A DNA stretch of 64,000 nt from Acanthosepion esculentum (GCA_964036315.1 OZ038478.1:147940683-148004682), one strand, 5' to 3'. Positions 47,546 through 59,508 are shown, counted from the first letter of the stretch. Notes: generated from the sequence alone by a model not told the origin. Program-made: numbers and translations.

Positions 47546-47685
47546 TTATTTCTTTGATCAGGTTTTAAGCTCGTTAACCTTCGATAAGAGATTTGTTATA
47601 TTGCAACCGTCCATGTAACCTGATCAAGGGAAAAGTCCTATTCACTGTTCTATATCAGACTTTTTTACATAACTTTTTTAGATAA

Positions 47686-47691
47686 AATAAA
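47686..47691 (+). promoter_or_regulatory. Possible poly(A) signal AATAAA
   Basis: A canonical hexamer 141 bases after the stop codon of the candidate terminal exon. In AT-rich DNA this is common by chance. Confidence 0.3.
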
Positions 47692-47699
47692 ATATTTCA

Positions 47700-48238
47700 T
47701 ATCAACGTATTTATATTGCTATTCAGAATGATACATTTTAAACTGAAGAAAATATTTTTATGCACGTAAAATGTAATTAGATGTAAAAGTAGAATGCTTA
47801 ACCGAGCTTATATAAATTTAACAATTACATTTATTATTGTACAGATCCAGTAAGTAAAATATCCTGTGAATATCTGAAGAACTAAGGTAAACTTATTTCT
47901 TAATCATCTTTCTGGGGTGATCCCTTTTGTGTTGCATCAAAATATGGATTTGAATTTTGCGTTGAGAGAGATGAAGAAACTGGAAAATATATGTTCAAAT
48001 TCTCCAGGGTAACCAGAAAAATGTACCAAAATTTATAACAATTATCTACAAAATTCTTTCACAAAGAACGTATATTTTACTCAACGTAAACCATACAAAT
48101 AAGTAAAGATTCAAAACTGATTATTAATGAGTATTAGTGCTAATAAAGATGCCCATGTTTGTTATATATGTAAATGATATATACATTTTTATATATCAAC
48201 ATTTTACGGAAAAACTGTGTCAAAGCGAAAAAAGATTT
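47700..48238. other. Unassigned AT-rich sequence
   Basis: Nothing recognised. Confidence 0.5.
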
Positions 48239-48240
48239 TG

Positions 48241-48297
<57 letters not shown>
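48241..48297. repeat. (TA)n array
   Basis: About 57 bases of TA. Confidence 0.98.
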
Positions 48298-48302
<5 letters not shown>

Positions 48303-48560
48303 AGAGAGAAAGGCCTTAATTTTTTATTATTATTTCAACAGATTTTAATATTTAACCGTTATTTTTAGTAGATACTAGTAATTGAGTAGACACGCCGTTT
48401 ATTTATTAAGCAGTATATGTATTTGTTTTAGTCTACGGTCATATTAACGGAAAAAGGATGTCGCATATTTTTCTCTAAGATTTTTCGAATATTCAAATAA
48501 GTAAAAGGGATCTCTGCTAAAATACTAGTATCCACTATAAATAACATTTATGATATAATA

Positions 48561-48565
<5 letters not shown>

Positions 48566-48648
<83 letters not shown>
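48566..48648. repeat. (TA)n array
   Basis: About 83 bases of TA. Confidence 0.98.
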
Positions 48649-48650
<2 letters not shown>

Positions 48651-49125
48651 CATCTGCGTATCAATTTATTGGTTTACTATTCCAGTTTTACTCATCTGCA
48701 TACAGATATTTGTGAATATATGTATATATTTATAAGTTGCAGCATTCATGTTTATATCTGAAATCTAAATGTATGTCATAACATATCTTTTATCTTCTCC
48801 GACGTAGGATATGATCTTATTTGATGAATCATTTCCATTAATTTCCTGCCACAAGATCATTGCTCATACTGAAATGATCTTTATTAAATATCATTTGATT
48901 TTCAAAATAATCTAGCTCCATAATAATTAACTCGGAATTTACGAATGTTAATTACGAATTTCTTCCTCACGATTCTGTTACACATAAAACTTCTATAAAG
49001 GATAAATATTTTAATAGGTTCAAACTGTAACAAACAACACTGACAAATAATTAGTTACATTTTATCGGTTTTTACTAAGTTTACTTCAAATCTTTCATCG
49101 AAATATTTCAAAACTTTATTTTCAT

Positions 49126-49446
49126 TCACATCATATAAGAAACAAAACATTTCAAAATCTCTATTATAATTTTTATATTAATTAGATAATAACAACCAAC
49201 TGAATTGTTTGTATTTAGCATTGGACTGTTGTGTATAAATTTCTTAACGTTTGTAGAAACAATCCCAAGTTGCTGTACATTTGCTGAAAGCGTATAAGAT
49301 GGTTTTACATATTTTAGTGAATTTGCGCACCTGTTAACTGAACTCGTAACGTTTACAGTAACAGGAATTGCTTTCTTTATTTTGATAGATGGATTTCCTG
49401 TTACCACTGTGGGAAATCTACTGCTGTTTACGAATATTTTTGTTTA
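49126..49446 (-). other. Unrecognised open frame, Ser/Thr/Asn-rich
   Basis: A 106-codon open frame without a clear start. The sequence is rich in Val, Asn, Ser and Thr (VNVTSSVNRCANSLKY). An acceptor-like TTTCCCACAG near 49415-49406 and a donor-like AACAG|GTGCGC near 49330 fall within it. It could be a short exon or chance. Confidence 0.2.
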
Positions 49447-49892
49447 TATGTTAACCCCATAAACTAAATTGAAGCGTACATTGTTCAACTTCACTATGCT
49501 AAATGGCTGCTGTGGATACTGTAGCGAGCGGAATTTTACAGGGTGAATTTTCTAGCCTCACGTCCATGTTATGAATTCAGCGTGGGGTTGCTGTTCGGCA
49601 GTTTGACCACCAATGAAAAAGAGTCCTGTCTGCTATGCTAATATCTCCTAGAAGTGTTCAAAAGATCGATTCGTACCTTTCGAACGGTATATGTATGTAA
49701 AGAAAGAAACGACATAGTATAGAATTTGAACTCGACATACCATTCCCAGTTTTCACATCGATAGCCGACACGCATTTATAGGGTGCAATGTGTAAACTGT
49801 CGCTAATTCATATTAATTTTGCGAGTTGTTTCTTTTTGACTTTGTCGCCGGATCAGTATAGTAGAGTCAGTTCGGTACCGTCTGTGAGATAA

Positions 49893-50345
49893 AGATGACT
49901 ATGGCGCAAGTCAATCCGCCAGAAATTTGGAAATGATATGCTGTTCTGCTTGGCATTTGGTCCGGAAGCTCTAATGGGAACATTTCAGAGTATTTGGGTA
50001 TCAATCTGAGGATAGTGCAGAACATTCGGAAAGAGATGGATGAGTCTAATGGTGATTATAAAGGAGTCTGGAGTGATCACTAGATATGATGACGTTATGC
50101 TTCCATTCATCTTTCCACATGGCCTCAGACAGGGATTATGGCAGCATTTGCAACAAGGAGACCGTCCATCAGAGATGCAGGAGATTTCAAAGTCGTCTGA
50201 GTCTGTGGTTGAAACGAATGGCGATTTTATTGAATAAATTTACTCTTTAATATTTCAAAATATTTTTGTTTAGTTTTGGTAAATATATCTGTTGAAATGA
50301 GATGTCAGTGTTATTTGTTTGCATAATTTAGACGACGATTTAACC
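49893..50345 (+). pseudogene. Mariner-like transposase, internally deleted (second type)
   Basis: The plus strand starts MTMAQVNPPEIWK, a stop, then GNISEYLGINLRIVQNIRKE and MDESNGDYKGV, the N-terminal DNA-binding region. It jumps to DDVMLPFIFPHGLR (about 50088-50130), then to a remnant of the tail (ATRRPS, SVVETNGDFIE, ending at the stop near 50237). Relatives have well over 100 residues between these parts, so two internal deletions are present. The 3' noncoding part 50240-50345 matches 8400-8500. The family is the same as the 7.9-8.5-kb copy, but the deletion endpoints differ. Confidence 0.85.
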
Positions 50346-50531
50346 TCAGTACCCTGTCATATGTTCAATGGATTCAGCAAAACAAATAATGTATTTTAGG
50401 GTCTGATTTACAATATATTAAAGCCTTAGTAGTGAACATACCTAGCATAGAATATATTTTTTTAGATAGAGAAAATGTAACCATACTCAACCCACATAAA
50501 TTTAGAAAAGATCTTTATCCAATTTTATATA

Positions 50532-50827
50532 TGTTGTGGATTCCGGGATGAAATCCGATATCAATGAATAACAAACGACAGGAATAGTTAATTAAACTAA
50601 ATGTATTAACGTAATAATACAAACTGGTAATACGGGTTAGTAGATCCAGTAATGAGGGTTAGTAGCAATAATATATATACAGTCTTATTATTGAAGTATC
50701 GCGGTATCTCCTTACTGTGACTTTTGTGCTATCCTCCTCTATTACAAACTGTCCGGGTATTCACTGGTAGTAATATATGTATACCTCGAGTGAGTCCATT
50801 TGTGTAAATAGGGGAGACCACTTAATA
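50532..50827 (-). repeat. 3' LTR of the Gypsy element
   Basis: 296 bases; it lacks about 190 bases (the GC-rich module) found in the 5' LTR. Shared blocks include CCGATATCAATGAATAACAA, AATACAAACTGGTAATACGGG (in part) and TTCACTGGTAGTA. Confidence 0.9.
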
Positions 50828-51100
50828 CCCTATTCTTAGTTAGGGAGTTAGTATTTTTTCTCTTATGGTTGATGATCAGAGGTTCAGCAAATTTTCGCTT
50901 CTTGTTTGATCTTCTAAATTCTGTATCTTCCTGTGTTCTTTGAATCTCAAAAGCTTCAAAGATTGCGTCCATTTCATCGCCATTTTCTGCGGGTGATGAG
51001 CTTGGCTCCTCAACCCGTATTTTTTGTATTTGCTCAATATGTTTTATATTGGTAAACTTTTAGCCTGGTACTGTATATATCACATTTCCCAGTCTGTTAA

Positions 51101-51694
51101 TTATTGTGCCAGGCTCCCAGTAAGCCATATTGTTTCAGAACATCCTAAGTAAACTCGTTCTCCTGGTTTAAATGATCTTGTTACAATAGGTGTATACTGG
51201 TTTTTGTTCTTGTTTGGCAATAATTTATCAAACACAGACAGTATTCTCCGGGCAAACATCAATTCTGCTGGTGAAAGACCAGATGGTGTGTTCCCGTCCA
51301 CGACGCCGAATCTGGCGAATAATTCGTGTTTACACTTTATGGTATTTTCTGTCGTCGGGTGTTTGAATCTGGAAACCTCAAGCCATTTACTGAAACTATC
51401 TACTGTTATTAAGTAGTAGTATACCTCTATGGGTCCTGCGTAATCCACGTGGATTCTGGACCACGGTCTGTCAACTTTAGGCCATGGCTTTTGTATAGAG
51501 GGTGGTGCTTTCGCCGCAGCAGCACAGCCTTTACAACTTTCCACCATTTGCGTAATATCATCGTCCATGTTAGGCCAGTAGACAAAACTTCTCATAAGTG
51601 CCCTCCTCCGGTTTTTTCCCGGAGGTCCTAAATGAAAATCCTTCAAGATTTGCCTTCGTAGCGACTTCAGTATTACCACTCTCTCGTTATACAA
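51101..51694 (-). pseudogene. Gypsy integrase with deleted catalytic core
   Basis: A 197-codon open frame. Residues about 19-60 are the zinc-binding region: DFHLGPPG, in which the second histidine is proline, and CKGC. HVDYAGPIEVYYYLITVDSF holds the first catalytic aspartate near residue 88. KHELFARFGVV then runs directly into DGNTPSGLSPAELMFARR. In complete integrases the second aspartate and the glutamate lie between those blocks, so a deletion removed them while keeping the frame open. The end has SFKPGERVYL, the usual C-terminal beta-strand part. Inactive as an integrase. Confidence 0.9.
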
Positions 51695-51749
51695 TAATAG
51701 TCACAGATTGAGAAGCTGTCTTCTAAATTCCTTTGCTTCTCTTCTATTT

Positions 51750-52050
51750 TTATTTAAATTCATCTTTTTCCGCTTCTCTTCTTATCTCTAGCAAAGTCAC
51801 AGGTAGCTCCATTATTGTATTGCATACCACTTTACTGATTTCATCTTCTGCTTGTAATGCCGCTATTATCGAGTCTTCCAACTGTTCGCTTTTCGCCGGT
51901 ATTAATCGCGATAGTCCATCAGCGTGTCCAATTTTCTTTGATGGTAAGAACTCAAGTTTGAAATAGTAATTTAGTAACACAGTTCCCCGTCTTAAAAGTC
52001 TGTTCGCTGTATAGACTGGTGGACCTTTTTTGAACCGAATATCGTAAGAC
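51750..52050 (-). pseudogene. Gypsy RNase H end and linker
   Basis: Minus-strand blocks GPPVYTANRLLRRG (near 52020-51985), LLNYYFKLEFLPSKK and GHADGLSRLIP are the C-terminal part of the Gypsy RNase H domain. Next come EDSIIAALQ and LPVTLLEIRREA, leading toward the integrase. A frame change near 51985 separates the first block from the rest. The upstream polymerase is missing; the junction lies at the G12 tract 52051-52062. Confidence 0.88.
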
Positions 52051-52062
52051 GGGGGGGGGGGG

Positions 52063-52335
52063 CGTTATATTTGCTTTGATTTTCATCATAATTTGCCCTA
52101 TATGTTGTACTTTTTCCCTTATTATAGAATTTTTGTTTTCTTTCCTGGGAGGGTGAAGAACGTAAACTTTTGTTTAACTTACGTATATGTGATACTCCTG
52201 ACACATCAATGTTCTTCGAGTCATTCTTTATACTCAGGCATTTTTGGCAATCTTCTGATAATTGTTGTAATGTTAGTCCACGTTCATTTTGTAGTTTTGA
52301 AAGCATTCTTTTGCGCATTTCACTATCTTTTGCTG
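52063..52335 (-). pseudogene. Gypsy gag remnant
   Basis: Minus-strand frame with KMLSKLQNE-like start (RKRMLSKLQNERGLTLQQL), EDCQKCLSIK, GVSHIRKL and a basic stretch (RSSPSQERKQKF). This matches the C-terminal capsid-linker part of gag in this Gypsy group, just before the usual zinc knuckle. The frame is cut at the G12 run before any CCHC motif. The upstream capsid part between 52335 and 52460 is mostly lost. Confidence 0.75.
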
Positions 52336-52499
52336 AGACTAACCCTTGAACTTGAAATAAATATTTTTAAAATCCTCCATGATAAAAGTTTTACGAAAAA
52401 CTCGCTTTTCCGTATTTTAATCCTCGTAAATCTTTTGTCGTCACGTTGTTGTGGACACTAGCAAAAACGGCAAAGAAGACTTTTGTTTTTTTTTATTTT

Positions 52500-52738
52500 C
52501 TGTGTGAGTTCGAATACCTCGTCGTCAATTTGTTGTAGACAACGAGGGAGAATTTTATTTCGTTTTCCTTCCCGTGTGAGTTCGAATTCCTCGTCGCCAA
52601 TTTGTTGCCGACGAGGGAGAATTGTTTTTTCCTTCCCGTGTGAGTTTGAATTCCTCGTCGCCAATTTGTTGTGGACAACGAGGGAAAATTTTATTTCGAT
52701 TTCCTTCCCGTGTGAGATCGAATTCCTCGTCGCCATTT
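52500..52738 (-). repeat. Leader with four tandem primer-binding units
   Basis: A unit of about 64-72 bases is repeated. Each has CTCGTCG(C/T)CA followed by (A/T)TTTGTTG on the plus strand: PBS-like blocks at 52517-52527, 52589-52599, 52653-52663 and 52725-52735. Each unit copies the primer-binding segment plus the end of the LTR, separated by CCTTCCCGTGTGAG and a GAGGGAGAATTTTATTTCG-type stretch. Confidence 0.85.
52725..52735 (-). promoter_or_regulatory. Primer-binding site complementary to tRNA-Ser 3' end
   Basis: The minus strand reads TGGCGACGAGG three bases after the LTR end. This is complementary to CCTCGTCGCCA, the 3' end of a tRNA-Ser with anticodon GCT including CCA. Confidence 0.75.
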
Positions 52739-53227
52739 TGTTGTGGATTCCGGGATGAAATCCGATATCAATGAATAACAAACGCCAGGAATAGATAAGG
52801 AAAATAAATGTATTAACATAATAATACAAACTGGTAATACGGGTTAGTAGATCCAGGAATGCGGGTTAGTAGCACTAATATATATACAGTCTTGGTATTG
52901 AAGTATCGCGGTATGACTCCTTACTGAGTCTACGTGCTCGCTAACTGTGACTCTTGTGATACCCCCACGAGGGATAGATGTGACACAAGGCCGAGTTTAA
53001 CGTAGGCTCGGTCAGAAAATGCACGTAGAACCCGTATAAACGGGATCGAGTTGGTCAACATCCCCGAACGAGACTCTGCCCTTCGGCGGGGCCTCGTCCG
53101 GGTTCCTCTCTGCTCAGAGAAGGCGTCGCCCTCTCCTCCATTACAGACTGACCGTGTATTCACTGGTAGTAGTATATGTATACCTCGGGTGAGTCCATTT
53201 GTGTAAAAAGGTGAGACCCCTTAACAA
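52739..53227 (-). repeat. 5' LTR of the Gypsy element
   Basis: 489 bases. It contains the GC-rich module (about 52960-53145) with GAACCCGTATAAACGGG and GCCCTTCGGC hairpins that is missing from the 3' LTR. Confidence 0.9.
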
Positions 53228-53576
53228 TATATAATTCTGCATATCCAGTACTTATTAAAAGAAAGAGATGGAAATTAACGTATTAATAATATTTTGTCAA
53301 TATATGATATTTTCATTTCTGTTTCAATTACACTAAAAACGCCTATAATATAACTGGTCAAGTTAGAATTTCTCGAATAATTCGTACTTTGGTCAATTTA
53401 GACGGAATGTTAATGAATATAAACGATGTATTTTATTTATTTTCTGCCATAATTTCAACCGGTTTGCTAATTCATTCTGGCCTTGGTAATATCTCTAAAT
53501 CCTCAGTGTTAGTACACATTTGTTATATATACTTACATACACATATATATACACACATAAACCCGCTCACATATCT

Positions 53577-53896
<320 letters not shown>

Positions 53897-53932
<36 letters not shown>
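53897..53932. repeat. (TA)n array
   Basis: TA repeats that follow the tail of foldback copy b. Confidence 0.97.
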
Positions 53933-53938
<6 letters not shown>

Positions 53939-53939
53939 T

Positions 53940-54605
53940 TTTTTTTATTAAAAAAGGCTACTTCCAACTAACTGATGATTTTACCGATTAAATATTTTAT
54001 ATGTTTGGAGAGGAAATACTGTAAAAAAATAATTATAATTCAATATTGAGAAGTGCTGAAGATAAAAGGAAACTTAACTATTAATATTTGGCGTCCGATA
54101 CATCTATATGAATAAACTGCAAAACGTCATTTCGTTTTCTTATTTCTTTTTTCTCGCTCTAGTTTTTAAATTCAAACTTTTACAGAAAATGATCTTTTAT
54201 TCGTTATATATCAGAAGAATTTGGGAAGACATTAATGAGAAAATGGAATAAATTTTGGTGTGATGCGTTTAGAATTTATGATGTCGGAGTTAGCTCCTCC
54301 TTAGTTCCCTGATCGTTCACCAGGGGTCTCTCTACCCTTGCTATCAATACTGCGTGACCTTTTGCCTCGATCTCTTTTTTTCCTTAGCCTTTGGGTCGTA
54401 TCCTACCTCGTGTGGAGATGTGGTAATTCTTTCTCTTCTTTCTTCATTTCAGCTAATACCAATATGTGAGCTTTCACAAATACAGCATTTCCCAAATTCT
54501 GGGAACACGCTAAGACTTACACGTACGTACGAACACTCACCACAATACACACAAACTGAATGTAAATGCCAATGCGCTTGTTCATTTGTTGTTAATACAT
54601 ATATT
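53940..54605. other. Unassigned sequence
   Basis: Nothing recognised. Confidence 0.5.
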
Positions 54606-54606
54606 T

Positions 54607-54608
<2 letters not shown>

Positions 54609-54682
<74 letters not shown>
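54609..54682. repeat. (TA)n array
   Basis: About 74 bases of TA. Confidence 0.98.
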
Positions 54683-54686
<4 letters not shown>

Positions 54687-54689
54687 CTT

Positions 54690-56285
54690 ATGTGTTTTCT
54701 TTGGACTTAATTAAAGTCTAACATTCTCATGTAGATGGACCAGCTAGCGGGAATTTTAACCCACGTGTCTTCTTTACATCTCTCCCACCCCTGGTCCTCT
54801 ACAAGGTCATCATCAGACTAACACAATGTTTACGTTGATGTAACTACGCATGCGCATGAAGGAGAGGGGACGTTGAAATTATTAAATTTTGAATTGATAT
54901 ATGTAGAAAAAAACATGTTTGGTTCATTTCTTCGTATGACACAATATATAGCATGTTGATATATTTCCCTTTCTATGATCAAGATTATAACACAAATGGA
55001 AATATTAACGCACATAAATAATAAGTCATTGGAGACACGACATAAACGCACATAAAGTTTAAATAATACCAGCAAACAACCAATATTAGTCCATGTATAT
55101 GTTGCTATTTTTCTCCCTTACCCACCATTGTTAATCGCGAAATTTATATATTGTTTGAATTTTTTTTACTTTATCTAATCTTTTTCTTTCCTATTTTTAT
55201 CTGATAACGTTTTATTTGCATGATTTATTTGCATCGTTTAACTGTTTTTTTAGATCAGAAAACGTAAGAATCGAGTGAATAAATTAAACGTAAGTGGCGT
55301 GTTAATTTAAGAGCGAAACCATTGATTTTTGATAAAAATCTCACTTGATGTTGGGGATATTCATTCCTTTGATACAGCCGTAGTGTTTTCTACGTAGGGA
55401 TTTTTATCGTTAGTGATATGGAGCAATCCAAAAGAAACATGAGTGAATGTGCGTATATGTGTGTGTGTGAGAGAGGGAGGGAGATTGAGAGAGAGCGAGA
55501 AAGAGAGAGATAAGTATAGCATAAAGAAAGAGGAACATCATTGAGAGAAAGACTACAAAGACCTTTGTCTGCGTAAATAATCTACTTAATTACGAGTAGA
55601 CATTCACTCACAAGAGAAAATCAGATAACAGCCGGACACAGGATGATATTTGGTGTGTACATATATATTTGCTTTTTAAAATAACTTTAGTCAATGCAAA
55701 CACACGCGTAGACACACTTACATATGTGTGCGTGTGTGTATTTGTATTATTATTTAGACTAGAACAATTTTCCTATTATATTTCAAACTAATTTTCTATA
55801 ATGACAGGTTAATTTCTAAAAATTAGAACTTTAGGTATGAAGTAACTATGCACAGTTCAGTTCATATTTATAGATTTCGACTGATTTCAGACAATTGTGC
55901 GGATATATCTGTGTGCTTGGGGGATTTTAAATGTCCTTTTATTGTATTAATTTTAGAGCAAATATGTTTAATTACAATATCTCAAATTCTTTTTTACGGT
56001 TACAAGTTTAAAATAGCGAAACTCATGACTTTATTAAAAACTCATTAATATATAGCTACTAGAAGATATTCTTCGTGAATTTAGATACGCAAAACTGCTG
56101 GCGTGGAAGAAGAGTTATTTAGAGCAATTCAAATTGGTCTTTGATGTATGCAACACTACTCATGCCAACAAGTTGTAGTAATAAGAAATTAAATTTCGAA
56201 GGGTCATATTTATGATGAACGTTAGGAAAATATTGCAAGTAAATATATCATGCAAAATCAATTGTACATACTGTTATTAAGAGGA
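54690..56285. other. Unassigned sequence with a (TG)n(GA)n tract
   Basis: A TG then GA-rich tract spans 55459-55513. No coding or RNA feature recognised. Confidence 0.45.
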
Positions 56286-56289
56286 ATTT

Positions 56290-56870
56290 ATACACTCGTA
56301 ATGGGGTTGTATGTAGTACTAGTCCTCCAATATGGCAGTGGATGCTAAGAATTCCCCTCACAGATGAAGAGACATGAAGCAACAAACTGAAATATGTTGA
56401 TAATACTATGAACCGAACATGGGAGCAACTATGAAGTTCTAGAAACAATGCCAACAAAACGGAACTTATAAAAATCAGTAAATGACAGTTTACATTTCTA
56501 GGGCACATAATGTGGAAAGTCATGGAAAATTTTACCCATACAAGATATTTTGAATGTAAGAGGGACAGATTAAAGCAACACTTAGTCTACCAAGGCAACT
56601 TGAGTGAATCGATGGTTTGGGTAGTAAAAAGAAAAAGTTATTGAGTGCTATAAATCAGAGGAAATGTAAAGAGCGATGATCTAAAGTACACGTCATATAG
56701 ATGAAGAAGACTGTTGGAAGAAATTGTGGAATAGTGTGTAAACGAATTCTGTAAGATCACGGAGGAGGTGAGGATTGTGCTCAATAAATATAAGTTGACA
56801 AACGTAAAAATAACTGATGAATTAGCAACTGTTTTGTAAAAAAAAAACTCAGACAAAGGTGTGCAGATTT
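56290..56870 (+). pseudogene. RTE-LINE 3' end relic
   Basis: Plus-strand blocks: ILRIPLTDEE-like (about 56345-56375), NRTWEQL, the LGHIM region (TFLGHIMWK across a frame change near 56490-56518), YFECKRDRLKQHLVYQGNLSE near 56550-56612 in the position of the usual EGKRxRGRQRxTYL stretch, then degenerate sequence. Multiple frame changes. Confidence 0.78.
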
Positions 56871-56952
56871 CGTTAAAGAGGAGGGTTGAATGCATGTCAC
56901 ATTTGGAAAGTTGCATCGTATAAAAAGAACATTTAAAAACTTGAATAAAAAG

Positions 56953-57290
56953 CATTATTTACATTATTCGAACCAGTTCCACGTGCCATGTTTAATGGAT
57001 GTCAGTTATCAGTTATCTCCTGTTAATTTCCCTCTGAAAGTTCTCCACTGTCTTAACCGGGTATTGAACTCACACTATTTGGTTCCTGTCACTGACCCCA
57101 GTGAGCGAAATAAAGGGTTCAGTTCTACATTCCAACCACCTGAAGAAGGCCGGAGCCTACAACGGCCGAAATGTTGTAATAAATATGGCAACAAAGATGA
57201 GGACAATAGTCCGAATAATGTAAATAATGTACATTATACCTCATCTCAGAAATATAGACATATATTAAATAAGAAGGAACAGGAAACGAG
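56953..57290 (+). mobile_element. PLE family 2 tail, copy 4, folded
   Basis: Bases 56953-56971 are the inverted tail end (CATTATTTACATTATTCG). Bases 56974-57090 are the reverse complement of the tail's tRNA-like region (compare 9975-10100). From 57091 the tail runs in direct orientation (CCCCAGTGAGCGAAATAAAG, CTGAAGAAGGCCGG, CGGCCGAAATGTTG) to 57285. Two template switches are implied. Confidence 0.85.
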
Positions 57291-57299
57291 AAGTCAAGA

Positions 57300-57835
57300 A
57301 ACATAATAAATTTCACTTGTGAATATTTGAATATAGATTACCCTGTCCCCGAATTCATAAACGAATTTCCTAATATTTTGACGGAATGAGTGCATCGAAT
57401 ATCACTCAAAAATGCATTTTGGAAACAGCCTTTGAAAGATTTTCACATGTACAAATGAATCTTACTATTATCTGAAATTCGACATCTATCAGACATTTTT
57501 TCGTAATGGTTGCAATGATTGCATATATATCATGAAGCAACTACAGGAAATAATGTACCTATGAAATAGGAAGATATAGATTTTGTATGTTAATTTCACA
57601 ATAGACTCTAACCACATAAATATACTCTTGCAGTTCTCATCCACCAGAAACCATCTCACAATGAATCAACTGATTCCGTCGATTTGATATATGAACCATA
57701 CTGAACAACAAAATCACATATGTAATACCTAAAATCGAATACTTAAATATATCCGATATTTAACATCATTTAGTTAAACCATATTCAAAACGATTCTACT
57801 AAAATAAAACAATTCTATTATTTTAAATTTAGAGG
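57300..57835. other. Unassigned AT-rich sequence
   Basis: Nothing recognised. Confidence 0.5.
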
Positions 57836-57839
57836 CCAG

Positions 57840-58230
57840 TGTATCGATGGAAGTGAATACTGGGCAATCTCATCACAGATGAAAAGAGATTTTAAGCTAC
57901 AGATATCTGGTTCTACGGGAGAATGCTAATGAAAACATGGACCGAACGTGGGAGCAATGACGAAGTTTTAGAGACTGTGTAAACAAAAAGGACGCGTATA
58001 ATTAACATTACAAGTTTAAATTTCTGTGGGCATAATGAGGTAAAAGAGCTCAGAAAATATGATACTCATTAGTAATTGAAACAGGGAAAACAATGCGTAA
58101 CCTACCTAACCATCTTGAGTATATAGATCGCAGAACAGGGGGAGGATAACAAAAAGACAATTTATGAAGAACTGCAAATGACGGGAAATTGTGGAGATCA
58201 CCAACGTCCTGAAGAGATATGGCACATAAA
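57840..58230 (+). pseudogene. RTE-LINE 3' end relic
   Basis: Plus-strand blocks: a CWTLSSQMKR-like stretch near 57862-57890, DIWFYGRMLMKTWTER near 57903-57950, NDEVLETV, KRTRI, a degraded LGHIM region near 58020-58035, then KLWRSPTS and MAH near 58180-58220, the usual end of the frame. It is 5'-truncated and frameshifted, related to the 56.3-kb copy. Confidence 0.8.
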
Positions 58231-58234
58231 AAAA

Positions 58235-59185
58235 AACTACTGAGAATGAAGTGGCGTAACGCAGAAGAAAACGGTGTTCATGGTTGATATAAGAATAATA
58301 ATGAATGAAATAAATAAGTATTCTACACCAATTGATCCAATAAATATGAATTAATAGGAAACTATTCAAAACAAACTGATCTGTAATTGGAATGAGCATG
58401 GCAACGGTACATACACTAAATCCACCATGAACAATTCATAGTGTCGAATAATGTTCCATTCAAATAATTTGGTGGTAAAAAATGGACATGGGATATAAAG
58501 AAATTGAACAGACAACAATTAGCATTGCAGGTACATTCTTTTCAATATCATAAGATTCTACAAAAATATTAACAAGAAAACAAGAGTAATGTTATTTATT
58601 AGTTTCAATAGACACTTTAATGGACGTAATTCCTGGCTTAAAACTCGTTCATAAATGATTAAATTATCATCTATATGCAAATGTTTTCTCTTATCAACTG
58701 TTAGAAGGAATTCAATCAAATAAATGCTTTCGAAGCTAAAGAAGATAATCCTTCTACAGACACAATAGATCGGCCTTACAAAATCACAAAGTCATTCAAA
58801 GGTAGCTAAATACTTTACTTGGACACTTCTGGTAGCAATAAAAATGCTAATACAACAAATTTGAAGGGAGGAAATTTTAAATGGAATCAATATGTTACCA
58901 TTTCAGATTACAATAGATCCATATTTTGGAAGCCAAATACCATCAATACTATGAAAAGAACTAAAGATTAGTGTCCTTGATGATCTTACTTTACGGAAAA
59001 ACAAATTCAAGAGAAAGCTTTTATTCGTTTCAAAGACCATTACCGCATATCAGTCGATGAATGTCGAAAGGCGCCTAAAATCCTATCCTTAAACTAGACA
59101 CTTTTTTATCAATTTCATAAATAAAAATTAAAAATATGATCCTTATCTTTAAAATTACGTTGGGTTGATGTGGTATTAAGAAAAA
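58235..59185. other. Unassigned AT-rich sequence
   Basis: Nothing recognised. Confidence 0.5.
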
Positions 59186-59188
59186 AAT

Positions 59189-59191
<3 letters not shown>

Positions 59192-59260
<69 letters not shown>

Positions 59261-59453
59261 ATAGATATAGATATAGATATATATACATATATACATATAT
59301 ACATATATATATATACATACATACATATACATATATATATATGCAAACAAAAAATATGTTTATTTATATATATATATACATACATACATATATATACATA
59401 TATATATATATATACATACATACATATATATATATATGCATACATACATATAC

Positions 59454-59495
<42 letters not shown>

Positions 59496-59508
59496 TCAAA
59501 CATATATT
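59192..59508. repeat. Complex TA/GATA/CATA microsatellite
   Basis: TA arrays interleaved with ATAGATATAG and ATACATACATA units, interrupted by AAAAATATGTTTA near 59350. Confidence 0.95.

Larger units (their letters stand above)
50532..53227 (-). mobile_element. Gypsy LTR retrotransposon, both ends present, internally deleted
   Basis: Direct repeats at 50532-50827 and 52739-53227 start TGTTGTGGATTCCGGG and end CTTAACA (CTTAATA in the first). ATATA flanks both ends (50527-50531 and 53228-53232), a 5-bp target duplication in AT-rich DNA. Between them, read on the minus strand, are a leader, a gag remnant, the end of RNase H and an integrase. Protease and reverse transcriptase are gone. At 2.7 kb it is about half the usual length for the family. 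It needs complementation to move. Confidence 0.92.

Noticed and set aside
54780..54840. CTGATGATGACC on the minus strand as another hammerhead core
   Set aside because: No GAAA follows at stem II distance and no flanking stems are seen.
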